A DNA stretch of 64,000 bases, taken from Brachybacterium subflavum (GTDB taxonomy: Bacteria > Actinomycetota > Actinomycetes > Actinomycetales > Dermabacteraceae). The stretch is taken from the NCBI RefSeq assembly GCF_009299795.1, contig NZ_VIGP01000001.1:620001-684000 (forward strand). The letters run 5' to 3'. Positions 25,219 to 34,471 of the stretch are shown one piece after another. A model generated the notes under the pieces. That model was given only the letters and a program-made list of their open reading frames with translations. It was not told the DNA's origin and ran no database searches. The stretch's first letter is position 1. Each line of letters starts with the position of its first letter. The position numbers and the translations under genes were made by a program.

Positions 25219-25347
25219 ATGCCCGCCGTGCTCCGCACCGCGCTCCGGCCCCGAGGCCGGGGATGCGGGCAACGGTCCATATCCGTTCCGCAAGGCTGGC
25301 TCCCCCGTCCCGGGTGGCGAGAACCGGCGAGACGACAGGAGTACTGA
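25219..25347 (+). CDS. Possible 42-codon leader ORF upstream of rplN
   Basis: An ATG at 25219 is preceded by GGAGG at 25206-25210 and a run of six T. It opens a 42-residue, Arg/Pro/Trp-containing reading frame (MPAVLRTALRPRGRGCGQRS at the start, ending RRQEY) with no recognised homolog. Its TGA stop (25345-25347) abuts the GTG of rplN, and the rplN ribosome site AGGAG (25337-25341) lies inside its end. The strong ribosome site and the exact junction suggest a translated leader coupled to rplN. It may instead be chance in a GC-rich genome, with the T run acting as an attenuator tail. Confidence 0.4.
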   Translation: MPAVLRTALRPRGRGCGQRSISVPQGWLPRPGWREPARRQEY

Positions 25348-25716
25348 GTGATTCAGCAGGAGTCGCGACTGAAGGTCGCCGACAACACGGGTGCGAAGGA
25401 GATCCTCTGCATCCGCGTTCTCGGTGGCTCCGGTCGCCGTTACGCAAGCATCGGCGACACCATCGTGGCGACCGTCAAGGACGCCATCCCCGGTGGCAAC
25501 GTCAAGAAGGGCGATGTCGTCAAGGCCGTCGTCGTGCGCACCACCAAGGAGCGCCGCCGCGCCGACGGTTCCTACATCCGTTTCGATGAGAATGCCGCCG
25601 TGATCCTCAAGACGGACGGCGAGCCGCGAGGCACGCGCATCTTCGGCCCCGTGGGCCGCGAGCTGCGCGACAAGCGGTTCATGAAGATCATCTCGCTGGC
25701 GCCGGAGGTGCTGTGA
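25348..25716 (+). CDS. rplN: Ribosomal protein L14
   Basis: L14 forms part of the intersubunit surface of the 50S. The 122-residue protein matches the family in full ([19 protein letters not shown], then [18 protein letters not shown]). The start is GTG 25348, immediately after a possible leader ORF, with AGGAG seven bases upstream. It heads the spc operon. Confidence 0.98.
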   Translation: MIQQESRLKVADNTGAKEILCIRVLGGSGRRYASIGDTIVATVKDAIPGGNVKKGDVVKAVVVRTTKERRRADGSYIRFDENAAVILKTDGEPRGTRIFGPVGRELRDKRFMKIISLAPEVL

Positions 25717-25717
25717 C

Positions 25718-26104
25718 ATGGCAGGCATGAAGATCAAGAAGGGTGACCTGGTCCAGGTCATCACCGGCCGCACGAGCGATGGCGACAAGGCCGCCAAGCG
25801 CGGGCTCGAGCCGGGCGACAAGGGCAAGCAGGGCCGTGTGCTCGAGGTGTTCACCGACACGCAGCGCGTGCTGGTGGAGGGCGTCAACCGCCGCACCCAC
25901 CACCTGCGTCCGACCCAGCAGGGCGGCGCCGGTGGCATCGAGCAGCGCGAGGCTCCGATCCACGTGTCGAACGTGGCGCTCGTCGACCCCGAGGACAACC
26001 GTCCCACCAAGGTCGGCTACCGCGTGGAGACCCTCGAGCTCGAGAACGGCCGCACCAAGCAGGTCCGTGTGCGCTACGCCAAGCGCTCCGGGAAGGACAT
26101 CTGA
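25718..26104 (+). CDS. rplX: Ribosomal protein L24
   Basis: L24 is an assembly initiator of the 50S subunit carrying a KOW motif. The 128-residue protein has the family start [14 protein letters not shown]. The loop that usually reads GRDKGKQG is lengthened here by about 12-15 residues ([15 protein letters not shown] before DKGKQG). The C-terminal part includes [13 protein letters not shown]. An in-frame ATG at 25727 (MKIKKGD) is an alternative start. The stop overlaps the rplE start by one base. Confidence 0.96.
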   Translation: MAGMKIKKGDLVQVITGRTSDGDKAAKRGLEPGDKGKQGRVLEVFTDTQRVLVEGVNRRTHHLRPTQQGGAGGIEQREAPIHVSNVALVDPEDNRPTKVGYRVETLELENGRTKQVRVRYAKRSGKDI

Positions 26105-26673
26105 TGAGCACCGTGACGACCGAGGCGCCCACCCCGCGCCTGAAGAGCACCTACCGTGACGACATCAAGGCCAAGCTCACCGAGCAGTTCGGCTACGAGA
26201 ACGTCATGCTGGTCCCCGGCCTGACCAAGATCGTCGTGAACATGGGCGTCGGCGACGCCGCTCGCGACTCGAAGGTGATCGACGGCGCGATCCGCGACCT
26301 CGCCACCATCACCGGTCAGAAGCCCCAGGTGACCAAGGCCCGCAAGTCCATCGCCCAGTTCAAGCTGCGCGAGGGCATGCCGATCGGCGCCCACGTGACG
26401 CTGCGCGGCGACCGCATGTGGGAGTTCCTGGACCGTCTGCTGTCCACCGCGCTGCCCCGCATCCGCGACTTCCGCGGTCTGTCGGCCAAGCAGTTCGACG
26501 GCAGCGGCAACTACACCTTCGGTCTCACGGAGCAGGTCATGTTCCATGAGATCGACCAGGACGAGATCGACCGCGTCCGCGGCATGGACATCACGGTCGT
26601 GACCACCGCGAAGACCGACGACGAGGGACGCGCCCTGCTCAAGCTGCTCGGCTTCCCCTTCAAGGAGAACTGA
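26104..26673 (+). CDS. rplE: Ribosomal protein L5
   Basis: L5 binds 5S rRNA in the 50S central protuberance. The 189-residue protein shows [34 protein letters not shown] and GITV-like C-terminal sequence ([16 protein letters not shown]). Its ATG overlaps the rplX stop (TGATG). Confidence 0.98.
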   Translation: MSTVTTEAPTPRLKSTYRDDIKAKLTEQFGYENVMLVPGLTKIVVNMGVGDAARDSKVIDGAIRDLATITGQKPQVTKARKSIAQFKLREGMPIGAHVTLRGDRMWEFLDRLLSTALPRIRDFRGLSAKQFDGSGNYTFGLTEQVMFHEIDQDEIDRVRGMDITVVTTAKTDDEGRALLKLLGFPFKEN

Positions 26674-26674
26674 C

Positions 26675-26860
26675 ATGGCAAAGACAGCGCTGATCAAGAA
26701 GCAGGAGCGCAAGCCGAAGTTCGGCGTGCGCGCCTACACCCGGTGCCAGCGGTGCGGTCGTCCGCACTCGGTGTACCGCAAGTTCGGGCTCTGCCGCGTG
26801 TGCCTGCGCGAGATGGCTCACCGCGGTGAGCTCCCCGGCGTCACGAAGAGCAGCTGGTAA
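26675..26860 (+). CDS. rpsZ: Ribosomal protein S14, zinc-binding type
   Basis: This is the short 61-residue S14 of the 30S head. Its zinc site is intact (C24-xx-C27 and C40-xx-C43). It lies two bases after rplE in the standard spc order. A second, zinc-free S14 often exists elsewhere in actinobacterial genomes, but none is visible here. Confidence 0.97.
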   Translation: MAKTALIKKQERKPKFGVRAYTRCQRCGRPHSVYRKFGLCRVCLREMAHRGELPGVTKSSW

Positions 26861-26936
26861 GGACTATCACCACAGGTCCTGCGAAGAGCGCCACGGCGCC
26901 GCGGCAGGAAACCAGGTGAGGAAGAAGCACTAAGAC

Positions 26937-27335
26937 ATGACCATGACCGACCCGATCGCGGACATGCTGACGCGTGTCAGGAACGCCTCCGGCGCCTACC
27001 ACGACTCCGTCACCATGCCGTACTCGAAGCTGAAGAGCGGCATCGCGAACATCCTGAAGTCCGAGGGGTACATCCTCGGCTGGCACGAGGAAGAGGCCGA
27101 GGTGGGCAAGAACCTCGTTCTCGAGCTCAAGTACGGCCAGAGCCGCGAGCGCGCCATCTCCGGCGTCCGTCGCATCTCGAAGCCGGGCCTTCGCGTGTAC
27201 GCCAAGTCCACCAATCTGCCCAAGGTCCTCGGCGGCCTGGGCGTGGCGATCCTGTCCACGTCCTCCGGCCTCCTGACCGACAAGCAGGCTGCCAAGAAGG
27301 GTGTGGGTGGGGAAGTCCTCGCCTACATCTGGTGA
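26937..27335 (+). CDS. rpsH: Ribosomal protein S8
   Basis: S8 is a primary 16S rRNA binder; in enteric bacteria it represses the spc operon. The 132-residue protein has the actinobacterial start [17 protein letters not shown] and the C-terminal [20 protein letters not shown]. The ATG at 26937 is preferred; a second in-frame ATG two codons later is possible. A 76-base spacer precedes it. Confidence 0.98.
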   Translation: MTMTDPIADMLTRVRNASGAYHDSVTMPYSKLKSGIANILKSEGYILGWHEEEAEVGKNLVLELKYGQSRERAISGVRRISKPGLRVYAKSTNLPKVLGGLGVAILSTSSGLLTDKQAAKKGVGGEVLAYIW

Positions 27336-27356
27336 GCGGGAGAGGAGCACACCGAA

Positions 27357-27899
27357 ATGTCCCGCATCGGATTCCGACCGGTCCCCGTGCCGGCAGCCGT
27401 CCAGAACGTCACCATCGATGGCCGCACCGTCACGGCGACGGGTCCTAAGGGCGAGCTCTCGCACACCGTGCCTGAGCCCCTGACCATCGAGCGCAACGAC
27501 GCCGGCGAGCTCGTCGTGCGCCGTCCCGACGACGAGCAGGAGAACCGTGCGCTGCACGGTCTCACCCGCACGCTCGTCAACAACATCCTCCTCGGCGTGA
27601 CCGAGGGGTATGAGAAGAAGCTGGAGATCGTGGGCACGGGCTACCGTGTGACCGCGAAGGGCACCGACCTCGAGTTCGCGCTCGGCTTCTCCCACCCCGT
27701 CATCGTGAAGGCTCCCCAGGGGATCTCCTTCTCCGTCGAGTCGCCCACCAAGTTCGCGGTGGCCGGCATCGACAAGCAGCAGGTGGGCCAGGTCGCAGCG
27801 AAGATCCGCGGTATCCGCCCGCCCGAGCCGTACAAGGGCAAGGGCGTGCGCTACGCGGACGAGGTCGTGCTGCGCAAGGCCGGAAAGGCTGGTAAGTGA
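27357..27899 (+). CDS. rplF: Ribosomal protein L6
   Basis: L6 lies near the sarcin-ricin loop of the 50S. The 180-residue, two-domain protein begins [15 protein letters not shown] and ends with the family block [17 protein letters not shown]. The spacing to rpsH is 21 bases. Confidence 0.98.
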   Translation: MSRIGFRPVPVPAAVQNVTIDGRTVTATGPKGELSHTVPEPLTIERNDAGELVVRRPDDEQENRALHGLTRTLVNNILLGVTEGYEKKLEIVGTGYRVTAKGTDLEFALGFSHPVIVKAPQGISFSVESPTKFAVAGIDKQQVGQVAAKIRGIRPPEPYKGKGVRYADEVVLRKAGKAGK

Positions 27900-27901
27900 T
27901 C

Positions 27902-28288
27902 ATGGGTTACGCAGAGAAGCACACGACCGGCTCCCGCGGCAGCCGGCTGCGCGCCCGCGGCCGTCGCCACCTGCGCGTGCGCCGCCGCATCGTCGGCTCC
28001 GCCGAGCGCCCCCGTCTGGTGGTCACCCGCTCGCAGCGCCACATGTTCGTCCAGGTCGTGGACGACGCCAAGGGCATCACCCTGGCATCGGCCTCCACCA
28101 TGGAGCAGGACCTGCGCGGGGCCGAGGGCACCAAGTCGGACAAGGCCCGCACCGTCGGGACCCTCGTCGCCGAGCGCGCCAAGGCCGCCGGCATCGACGC
28201 GGTCGTCTTCGACCGCGGTGGCAACAAGTACCACGGCCGCGTGGCCGCCGTCGCGGACGGCGCTCGCGAGGCCGGCCTGGCACTGTGA
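27902..28288 (+). CDS. rplR: Ribosomal protein L18
   Basis: L18 binds 5S rRNA together with L5. The 128-residue protein has a basic, Arg-rich N-terminus followed by [20 protein letters not shown] and [20 protein letters not shown]. The ATG at 27902 is preferred; an in-frame GTG two codons upstream overlaps the rplF stop. Confidence 0.97.
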   Translation: MGYAEKHTTGSRGSRLRARGRRHLRVRRRIVGSAERPRLVVTRSQRHMFVQVVDDAKGITLASASTMEQDLRGAEGTKSDKARTVGTLVAERAKAAGIDAVVFDRGGNKYHGRVAAVADGAREAGLAL

Positions 28289-28324
28289 TCGCCCCCCGGA
28301 CACAGGACGAGAAGAGGAACTGAT

Positions 28325-29023
28325 ATGGCTGCACAGCAGCGGAACAGCGGTCCCGCGGCCTCCGGCCGTCGGGGCGAGAACTCCAACAACGATTCGCGCA
28401 GCGGCGGCAACGACCGCGGGCGCGGTGGGCGTCGCGGCGAGGGCCGCGGCCGCCAGCAGGACGCGGAGAAGTCCGCGTTCCTCGAGCGCGTGGTGAACAT
28501 CAACCGCGTCTCGAAGGTCGTCAAGGGCGGCCGCCGCTTCTCCTTCACCGCTCTCGTGGTGGTGGGCGATGGCGACGGCACCGTCGGCGTCGGCTACGGC
28601 AAGGCCAAGGAGGTCCCCTCGGCGATCTCCAAGGGTGTCGAGGAGGCGAAGAAGAACTTCTTCCGCGTCCCCCGCATCCAGGGCACCGTCGTGCACCAGG
28701 TCCAGGGCCACGACGCCGCGGGCACCGTCCTGCTGCGTCCCGCCGCCCCCGGCACCGGTGTGATCGCCGGCGGCCCGGTCCGCGCCGTCCTCGAGTGCGC
28801 GGGAGTGAACGACGTGCTCTCGAAGTCGCTCGGGTCGAGCAACCAGATCAACATCGTGCGTGCGACCATCGACGCGCTCAAGCAGCTCGAGGAGCCGGAG
28901 GCCGTCGCGGCCCGTCGCGGTCTCCCGGTCGAGGACGTCGTCCCCGCCCCGCTGCTGCGCGCCCAGGCCGCAGGCCGCGCCGCCGCTCGCGAGGCCAAGG
29001 CCTCCGAGAAGGTGGGTGCGTGA
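28325..29023 (+). CDS. rpsE: Ribosomal protein S5 with a Gly/Arg-rich N-terminal tail
   Basis: S5 helps to set decoding accuracy in the 30S subunit. The 232-residue protein is longer than enteric S5 (about 166). Its first 48 residues form a Gly/Arg/Asn-rich tail with [13 protein letters not shown]. The family domains begin at [20 protein letters not shown] (about residue 50) and include [15 protein letters not shown] and [16 protein letters not shown]. The extension at the C-terminus is Ala-rich. The stop shares one base with the rpmD start. Confidence 0.97.
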   Translation: MAAQQRNSGPAASGRRGENSNNDSRSGGNDRGRGGRRGEGRGRQQDAEKSAFLERVVNINRVSKVVKGGRRFSFTALVVVGDGDGTVGVGYGKAKEVPSAISKGVEEAKKNFFRVPRIQGTVVHQVQGHDAAGTVLLRPAAPGTGVIAGGPVRAVLECAGVNDVLSKSLGSSNQINIVRATIDALKQLEEPEAVAARRGLPVEDVVPAPLLRAQAAGRAAAREAKASEKVGA

Positions 29024-29202
29024 TGCAGCTGAAGGTGACCCAGACCCGATCCCTCATCGGCGAGAACCAGATCCAGCGTGCGACCCTGCGCGGCCTCGGC
29101 CTCAAGCGCATCGGTGACACGGTGGTGAAGGAGGACCGCCCTGAGATCCGCGGCATGATCCGCGCCGTCACCCACCTGGTGACGGTCGAAGAGGTGGACT
29201 GA
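29023..29202 (+). CDS. rpmD: Ribosomal protein L30
   Basis: L30 is a small 50S protein. The 59-residue product ([20 protein letters not shown] at the start, then [13 protein letters not shown]) matches the family in full. The ATG at 29023 overlaps the rpsE stop (TGATG); the same frame is open upstream inside rpsE but has no ribosomal sequence. Confidence 0.97.
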   Translation: MQLKVTQTRSLIGENQIQRATLRGLGLKRIGDTVVKEDRPEIRGMIRAVTHLVTVEEVD

Positions 29203-29205
29203 CAC

Positions 29206-29661
29206 ATGACTGATTCGCAGAACCCGATGAAGCTCCACGACCTGCGCCCCGCGCCCGGTTCCAAGACCGCGCGCACCCGCGTCGGCCGTGGTGAGGCCTC
29301 GAAGGGCAAGACCGCCGGCCGCGGCACCAAGGGCACCAAGGCCCGCTACCAGGTGCCCGCGGGCTTCGAGGGCGGCCAGATGCCCCTGCACATGCGGCTC
29401 CCGAAGCTGCGCGGCTTCACCAACCCCTTCCGCGTCGAGTACCAGGTCGTGAACCTGGCGACCCTGTCCGAGCTGTTCCCCGAGGGCGGCACGGTCACGG
29501 TCGAGGAGCTCGTCGCCAAGGGCGCCGTGCGCAAGAACCAGCCCGTGAAGGTGCTGGGGACGGGCGACGTGAGCGTGAAGCTCGACGTCACCGCGCAGAA
29601 GTTCTCCGCCTCGGCGGAGCAGAAGATCACGGCGGCTGGCGGGACGGCCCGCACCGCGTGA
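29206..29661 (+). CDS. rplO: Ribosomal protein L15
   Basis: L15 is a late-assembly 50S protein with a long basic N-terminal arm. The 151-residue protein shows [20 protein letters not shown], the Gly/Lys-rich arm, and the family block [18 protein letters not shown]. It lies three bases after rpmD. Confidence 0.97.
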   Translation: MTDSQNPMKLHDLRPAPGSKTARTRVGRGEASKGKTAGRGTKGTKARYQVPAGFEGGQMPLHMRLPKLRGFTNPFRVEYQVVNLATLSELFPEGGTVTVEELVAKGAVRKNQPVKVLGTGDVSVKLDVTAQKFSASAEQKITAAGGTARTA

Positions 29662-29677
29662 GCGCGCTCGCGCTTCT

Positions 29678-29705
29678 TTGACGGGGCGCCGCAGGGGGAA
29701 ATACT
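29678..29705 (+). promoter_or_regulatory. Promoter of secY-adk-map
   Basis: TTGACG at 29678-29683 and AATACT at 29700-29705 have a 16-base spacer. It lies in the 107-base gap after rplO and would give secY, adk and map their own transcript of about 57-nt leader, besides read-through from rplN. Confidence 0.6.
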
Positions 29706-29768
29706 CTTCCTGCGGTGCCCTGTCGGCATGTCCGGGCCCCATCGACGGGCCCCTGAGAAGGGAGTCAC

Positions 29769-31070
29769 GTGAACGCGTTCGTCCGAGCGTTTCGCACCCC
29801 CGAGCTGCGGGCGAAGATCTTCTTCACCCTGGCTCTGATGGCGATCTACCGGCTCGGTGTCTTCGTGCCCACCCCCGGGTTCGACTACACCAACGTCACC
29901 GCGTGCGCCGAGCAGGCCTCCACGGGCAGCGGCAGCGTCCTGGGGATGGTGAACCTGTTCTCGGGCGGCGCGCTGCTGCAGATGTCGGTGTTCTCCCTGG
30001 GAGTCATGCCCTACATCACCGCCTCGATCATCATCCAGCTGCTGCGCGTGGTGATCCCTCGGTTCGAGGAGCTGCACAAGGAGGGCCAGGCGGGCACCGC
30101 CAAGCTCACCCAGTACACGCGCTACCTCACCATCGGCCTCGCCGTGCTGCAGGCCACCACGATCATCACCATGGTGCGCACCGGCAGCTTCTTCGCCGGC
30201 TGCAACCTCCAGGTGATCCCCGACCAGGCGATCCTGACGCTGGTCCTGATGGTGCTCACGATGACCGTCGGCACCGTGCTGATCATGTGGATGGGCGAGC
30301 TCATCACCGAGCGCGGCATCGGCAACGGCATGTCCCTGCTGATCTTCACCTCGATCGCCGCGGCGTTCCCGTCCTCCATGGGCCAGATCTGGCAGCTGCA
30401 GGGCTGGATGACCTTCTCGCTGATCATCCTCGTCGCGCTCCTCGTGATGGTGGGCGTCGTCTTCGTGGAGCAGTCCCAGCGCCGCATCCCCGTCCAGTAC
30501 GCCAAGCGCATGGTGGGTCGGCGCATGTACGGCGGCACCTCCACCTACATCCCGGTGAAGGTCAACCAGGCCGGCGTGATCCCGGTGATCTTCGCGAGCT
30601 CCATCCTCGCCCTCCCGCAGCTGATCTCCTCGTTCGGGGACCCGTCGGCCGGATGGGTGCAGTGGGTCAACGCCCACCTCGTGATGGGCGCGACCTTCTC
30701 CTGGATCTACGCGACGGTCTACGTGGCGCTCATCGTCTTCTTCGCGTTCTTCTACACCTCGATCACCTTCAACGCGGAGGAGATCGCGGACAACATGAAG
30801 AAGTACGGCGGTTTCGTGCCGGGCGTGCGCGCGGGCAAGCCCACGGAGCGGTACCTGCAGTACGTCATCAACCGCATCCAGACCCCGGGCGCCGTCTACC
30901 TCGCGGTGATCTCCCTGATCCCGCTGTTCGCGCTCGTCTACCTGGGCGCGAACCAGAACTTCCCGCTCGGCGGCGCGTCCCTGCTCATCATCATCGGCGT
31001 CGGCCTCGACACCGTGAAGCAGGTCGACGCGAAGCTCCAGCAGCACCACTACGAAGGGATCCTCCGATGA
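29769..31070 (+). CDS. secY: Preprotein translocase subunit SecY
   Basis: SecY is the channel of the general secretion system in the cytoplasmic membrane. The 433-residue protein has about ten membrane helices and family blocks such as VFVPTPGFDYT, MPYITASIIIQLL, ITERGIGNGMSLLIF and the YYTSITFN-like FFYTSITFNAEEIADNMKKY segment. It starts at GTG 29769 behind AGAAGGGAG. The last four bases overlap the adk start (ATGA). Confidence 0.98.
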   Translation: MNAFVRAFRTPELRAKIFFTLALMAIYRLGVFVPTPGFDYTNVTACAEQASTGSGSVLGMVNLFSGGALLQMSVFSLGVMPYITASIIIQLLRVVIPRFEELHKEGQAGTAKLTQYTRYLTIGLAVLQATTIITMVRTGSFFAGCNLQVIPDQAILTLVLMVLTMTVGTVLIMWMGELITERGIGNGMSLLIFTSIAAAFPSSMGQIWQLQGWMTFSLIILVALLVMVGVVFVEQSQRRIPVQYAKRMVGRRMYGGTSTYIPVKVNQAGVIPVIFASSILALPQLISSFGDPSAGWVQWVNAHLVMGATFSWIYATVYVALIVFFAFFYTSITFNAEEIADNMKKYGGFVPGVRAGKPTERYLQYVINRIQTPGAVYLAVISLIPLFALVYLGANQNFPLGGASLLIIIGVGLDTVKQVDAKLQQHHYEGILR

Positions 31071-31702
31071 CCGATCAGCCCACCACGAGCGCGCAGGGCT
31101 CCTCCCCGGAGTCGTCGGCCGCCGCGGCCGGCGCCCGCCGCCTGCTGATCATCGGCGCCCCCGGTGCGGGCAAGGGCACCCAGGCCGGTCGGATCGCCGA
31201 CGCCCTCGGCATCCCGGCGATCTCCACGGGCGACATCTTCCGCGCGAACGTCTCCCAGGAGACCGAGCTCGGCCGGCTCGCGAAGTCGTACATGGACAAG
31301 GGCGAGTACGTCCCCGACTCCGTCACCAACGACATGGTCCGCTCCCGCCTCGCGGAGGACGACGCGAGCCGGGGCTTCCTGCTCGACGGCTACCCCCGCA
31401 CCCTGGACCAGGTCGAGGCGCTCGACGGCATCCTCGCGGCGGGCGACGGAGGCGTGGACGCCGTGCTCATGCTCGAGGTCGACTACGACGCCGTCATCCA
31501 GCGCCTCGTCGCGCGCGGCGCCGAGCAGGGACGCTCCGACGACACCGAGGAGACCATCCGCCACCGACTCGAGGTCTACGCGGAGCAGACGACGCCGCTC
31601 GTCGACGTCTACGAGCGCCGCGGCATCCTGCACCGCGTCAACGGCATGCGCTCCATCGACGAGGTCACCGAGGAGCTGCTGAGCGTCCTCGGCGCACGCT
31701 GA
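31067..31702 (+). CDS. adk: Adenylate kinase
   Basis: This enzyme interconverts ATP, ADP and AMP. The 211-residue protein has the P loop GAPGAGKGT at residues 30-38, the AMP-site block STGDIFRANV and the DGYPRT motif. The LID is the short, zinc-free form (GRSDDTEETIRHRL). An N-terminal extension of about 23 Ser/Ala-rich residues precedes the kinase core. The ATG at 31067 overlaps the secY stop by four bases, so this start is well supported. Confidence 0.97.
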   Translation: MTDQPTTSAQGSSPESSAAAAGARRLLIIGAPGAGKGTQAGRIADALGIPAISTGDIFRANVSQETELGRLAKSYMDKGEYVPDSVTNDMVRSRLAEDDASRGFLLDGYPRTLDQVEALDGILAAGDGGVDAVLMLEVDYDAVIQRLVARGAEQGRSDDTEETIRHRLEVYAEQTTPLVDVYERRGILHRVNGMRSIDEVTEELLSVLGAR

Positions 31703-31730
31703 GTCCGCGCACCGGAGCCGGGTCGACCCG

Positions 31731-32573
31731 ATGAGCCTGCTGCGCCGCGAACGCCCCGAGATCAAGACCCCGGAGCAGATCGCCCTCATGCGGCGCAGCG
31801 GACTGCTGCTCTCGCGCGTGCACGACATGCTCGCCGACCACGTCCGGCCCGGCGTCACCACCGGCGAGCTCGACCGCCTCGCCGAGGAGATGATCCGCGA
31901 CGAGGGTGCGCTGCCGAACTTCAAGGGATACCAGGGCTACCCGGCCACCGTGTGCATCAGCGTGAACGAGGTGATCGTCCACGGCATCCCGGGCGCGCAG
32001 GTGCTCCAGGAGGGCGACCTGGTCTCGATCGACGGCGGCTGCATCGTCGAGGGCTGGCACTCCGACGCCGCCCGGACCCATGTGGTCGGGGAGTTCCGCT
32101 CCGCGGCGGACCGGCACCTCGTCGAGGTGACCCGCGAGGCCCTCTGGCAGGGCATCGTCGCTCTCGCGAGCGCGCGCCGGGTCGGCGAGATCGGCGCCGC
32201 CATCGAGGACCACGTGGACGCCGAGGCGCTCGGCGAGCTCAGCCATCTCGAGGAGTTCGGCGGCCACGGCATCGGCACGGCCATGCACCAGGCCCCCGAC
32301 GTCATGAACTTCCGCACCCGCGACCGTGGCCCGAAGATCGTCCCCGGGATGTGCCTCGCGATCGAGCCGATGCTCGTCCAGGGCCCGGCGGAGTGGGAGA
32401 TGCTCGCCGACGACTGGACGGTGCGCGCGACCGGGGGCGGCCGCGCCGCCCATGTCGAGCACTCGACCGCGGTCACCGAGCAGGGGCTCGTGGTGCTCAC
32501 CGCGGCCGACGGCGGGGCCTCCGAGCTCGCCGCCCGCGGGGTGGCCGCCGCGCCGGACCCGCTCGGGAGCTGA
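31731..32573 (+). CDS. map: Methionine aminopeptidase, type I
   Basis: This enzyme removes the initiator methionine from nascent proteins. The 280-residue protein carries the metal-ligand regions expected of the type I enzyme: an aspartate in [18 protein letters not shown], the histidine of [12 protein letters not shown], and glutamates in AIEPML and VEHSTAVT. It follows adk by 28 bases, in the classic secY-adk-map order. Confidence 0.97.
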   Translation: MSLLRRERPEIKTPEQIALMRRSGLLLSRVHDMLADHVRPGVTTGELDRLAEEMIRDEGALPNFKGYQGYPATVCISVNEVIVHGIPGAQVLQEGDLVSIDGGCIVEGWHSDAARTHVVGEFRSAADRHLVEVTREALWQGIVALASARRVGEIGAAIEDHVDAEALGELSHLEEFGGHGIGTAMHQAPDVMNFRTRDRGPKIVPGMCLAIEPMLVQGPAEWEMLADDWTVRATGGGRAAHVEHSTAVTEQGLVVLTAADGGASELAARGVAAAPDPLGS

Positions 32574-32659
32574 CCCGGACCTGCGAGGGGCCGGCCCCGC
32601 GCCCGCGGCGTGACGGGGTTCATCCCCTCCGCCTCTCGGTCCTGCGCGACTTCGACGGT

Positions 32660-32665
32660 AGGATG
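32660..32665 (+). promoter_or_regulatory. Possible -10 box of the infA/alpha operon
   Basis: TAGGAT lies 145 bases before infA in the 236-base gap after map. No good -35 is visible, and a GGGGCCGGCCCC palindrome at 32587-32598 precedes it. Read-through from map is also possible. Confidence 0.35.
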
Positions 32666-32809
32666 GTCGATCGGGTGTGCTCCGTTCGCGTTCGGGCGCG
32701 CCCAGGCGCCTCTCACCGGAACCGGGTCCGCCCGGCCCGTGTGCGATGCGCCCGGAGACCGACGCGAAACCCCGCCCCGCGACCGCGGCGGCGAGGAGAT
32801 AGGGGAGGC

Positions 32810-33031
32810 ATGGCCAAGAAGGACGGCGTGATCGAGGTCGAAGGCACGGTCAAGGAGGCGCTCGCCAACGCGCGTTTCCGGGTCGAGCTGGACAACGGGC
32901 ACAAGGTGCTTGCGCACATCTCCGGGAAGATGCGGCAGCACTACATCCGCATCCTGCCCGAGGACCGCGTGGTCGTCGAGCTCAGCCCCTATGACCTCGA
33001 CAAGGGCCGCATCGTCTACCGCTACAAGTGA
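32810..33031 (+). CDS. infA: Translation initiation factor IF-1
   Basis: IF-1 is an OB-fold protein that blocks the A site during initiation. The 73-residue product ([18 protein letters not shown] at the start, ending [12 protein letters not shown]) matches the family in length and sequence. The ATG at 32810 follows GGGGAGG. The frame is open upstream but unrelated there. Confidence 0.98.
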   Translation: MAKKDGVIEVEGTVKEALANARFRVELDNGHKVLAHISGKMRQHYIRILPEDRVVVELSPYDLDKGRIVYRYK

Positions 33032-33104
33032 TCCCGGCGCCGCGCACCCGTGCGCGGTCCGCCGGGTGGGGAAGAGATTCCCCTGAACCCGCGAGAAGGA
33101 AGTC

Positions 33105-33218
33105 ATGAAGGTCAAGCCGAGCGTGAAGCCGATCTGTGACAGCTGCAAGGTGATCCGTCGCCACAGCGTGGTCATGGTCATCTGCAAGAACCCGCGGCAC
33201 AAGCAGCGTCAGGGCTGA
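33105..33218 (+). CDS. rpmJ: Ribosomal protein L36, zinc-binding type
   Basis: L36 is the smallest 50S protein. The 37-residue product begins [20 protein letters not shown] and ends KQRQG. The zinc ligands C11, C14, C27 and H32 are all present, so it is the zinc-containing form. The ATG at 33105 has GAGAAGGA upstream. It is in its normal place between infA and rpsM. Confidence 0.97.
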   Translation: MKVKPSVKPICDSCKVIRRHSVVMVICKNPRHKQRQG

Positions 33219-33313
33219 TCGGGTCCCCCGAGAATCCCTGGCCGCGCGAGCAGCCGCGCCCGCGCCGCGTCCCGAGATCCGCGTTCCTGCGGATCGACGA
33301 GGGAGGCGGGCGG

Positions 33314-33368
33314 GCTTCCCGGTGATCCGGGAGCCCCGGAGCATCCGGGGCACGGGGCCACGGCCCCG
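33314..33368 (+). other. Three tandem hairpins upstream of rpsM
   Basis: Three small stems follow each other almost without gaps. The first is 33314-33322 with 33327-33334 (one bulge); the second is 33334-33340 with 33344-33350; the third is 33353-33359 with 33362-33368. They lie in the 275-base gap between rpmJ and rpsM, which holds no gene I can see. They may be an attenuator, an autoregulatory leader or a processing site. Confidence 0.5.
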
Positions 33369-33493
33369 ACACAACAGAAGAGCCGACACCGCCGACGGGG
33401 GAGACCCCGACGGACACCCGCAGACGGAGGCTGCGGCGCACCACGGGTGCGGGGTGTCGTCTCAGGCCTCCGAGACAGTAGGAGAACTGCACC

Positions 33494-33868
33494 ATGGCAC
33501 GTCTGGTTGGCGTTGACCTGCCGCGCGACAAGCGCGTCGAGGTCGCCCTGACGTACATCTTCGGCATCGGGCGCACCCGCGCCCTCGAGACCATCGCCGC
33601 CACCGGCGTGGACCCGAGCATCCGTGTGCGCGACCTCAGCGACGAGGACCTCGTCAAGCTGCGCGATCACATCGAGGCGAACTACCAGCACGAGGGCGAT
33701 CTGCGCCGCGAGGTCGCCGCGGACATCCGCCGCAAGGTCGAGATCGGCAGCTACCAGGGCCTGCGCCACCGTCGTGGCCTGCCCGTGCACGGTCAGCGCA
33801 CGAAGACCAACGCGCGCACCCGCAAGGGCCCCAAGCGCACCGTGGCCGGCAAGAAGAAGGCCCGCTGA
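33494..33868 (+). CDS. rpsM: Ribosomal protein S13
   Basis: S13 bridges the 30S head to the 50S subunit and touches P-site tRNA. The 124-residue protein starts [20 protein letters not shown] and contains the family block [20 protein letters not shown] near the basic C-terminus. The ATG at 33494 follows GTAGGAGA. Confidence 0.98.
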   Translation: MARLVGVDLPRDKRVEVALTYIFGIGRTRALETIAATGVDPSIRVRDLSDEDLVKLRDHIEANYQHEGDLRREVAADIRRKVEIGSYQGLRHRRGLPVHGQRTKTNARTRKGPKRTVAGKKKAR

Positions 33869-33954
33869 TCAGCGCCCCGCGCGCCCTGCAGCAACTCCGC
33901 GCCGCCCCTTCACGGCGCATCGATCACCTGAACTGAACCGAGGAGCTCCGCCTC

Positions 33955-34359
33955 ATGGCTACGAAGACCCGCCAGGCGGCGGCGCGCAAGCCGCGCCGCA
34001 AGTCCAACAAGAACATCGTGAACGGCCAGGCTCACATCAAGAGCACGTTCAACAACACCATCGTCTCCATCACCGACCCCACCGGCGCCGTGATCTCCTG
34101 GGCCTCCGCGGGCCAGGTCGGCTTCAAGGGCTCGCGCAAGTCCACCCCCTACGCCGCGCAGATGGCCGCCGAGGCCGCCGCCCGCCGCGCGCAGGAGCAC
34201 GGCCTGAAGAAGGTCGACGTCTTCGTGAAGGGCCCGGGCTCGGGCCGCGAGACCGCGATCCGCTCGCTCACCGCGACCGGCCTCGAGGTCGGCTCCATCC
34301 AGGACGTCACCCCCCAGGCCCACAACGGCACCCGCCCCCCGAAGCGTCGTCGCGTCTGA
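33955..34359 (+). CDS. rpsK: Ribosomal protein S11
   Basis: S11 lies in the platform of the 30S subunit. The 134-residue protein shows the family blocks [28 protein letters not shown] and the end [13 protein letters not shown]. It is followed directly by rpoA; the rpsD gene found here in many bacteria is missing from the cluster. Confidence 0.98.
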   Translation: MATKTRQAAARKPRRKSNKNIVNGQAHIKSTFNNTIVSITDPTGAVISWASAGQVGFKGSRKSTPYAAQMAAEAAARRAQEHGLKKVDVFVKGPGSGRETAIRSLTATGLEVGSIQDVTPQAHNGTRPPKRRRV

Positions 34360-34433
34360 TGCAGCCGCTGTTCCCGCGCACTCCCGCTGAGGGAGGACGC
34401 AGGGACGGCGACCCGTGGTCATCCACCCCTCAT

Positions 34434-34455
34434 GAGCGTCATATGGCGGACGCTC
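34434..34455 (+). other. Small hairpin just upstream of rpoA
   Basis: GAGCGTC at 34434-34440 pairs with GACGCTC at 34449-34455 around an 8-nt loop. It ends 4 bases before the rpoA ribosome site AGAAAGGA. It could modulate rpoA translation, but no experimental parallel is known to me. Confidence 0.35.
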
Positions 34456-34471
34456 GCAGAAAGGACACACC

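Noticed and set aside
34360..34471. Missing rpsD between rpsK and rpoA as a deletion
   Set aside because: Several actinobacteria such as Streptomyces also keep rpsD elsewhere, so the absence is probably ordinary.
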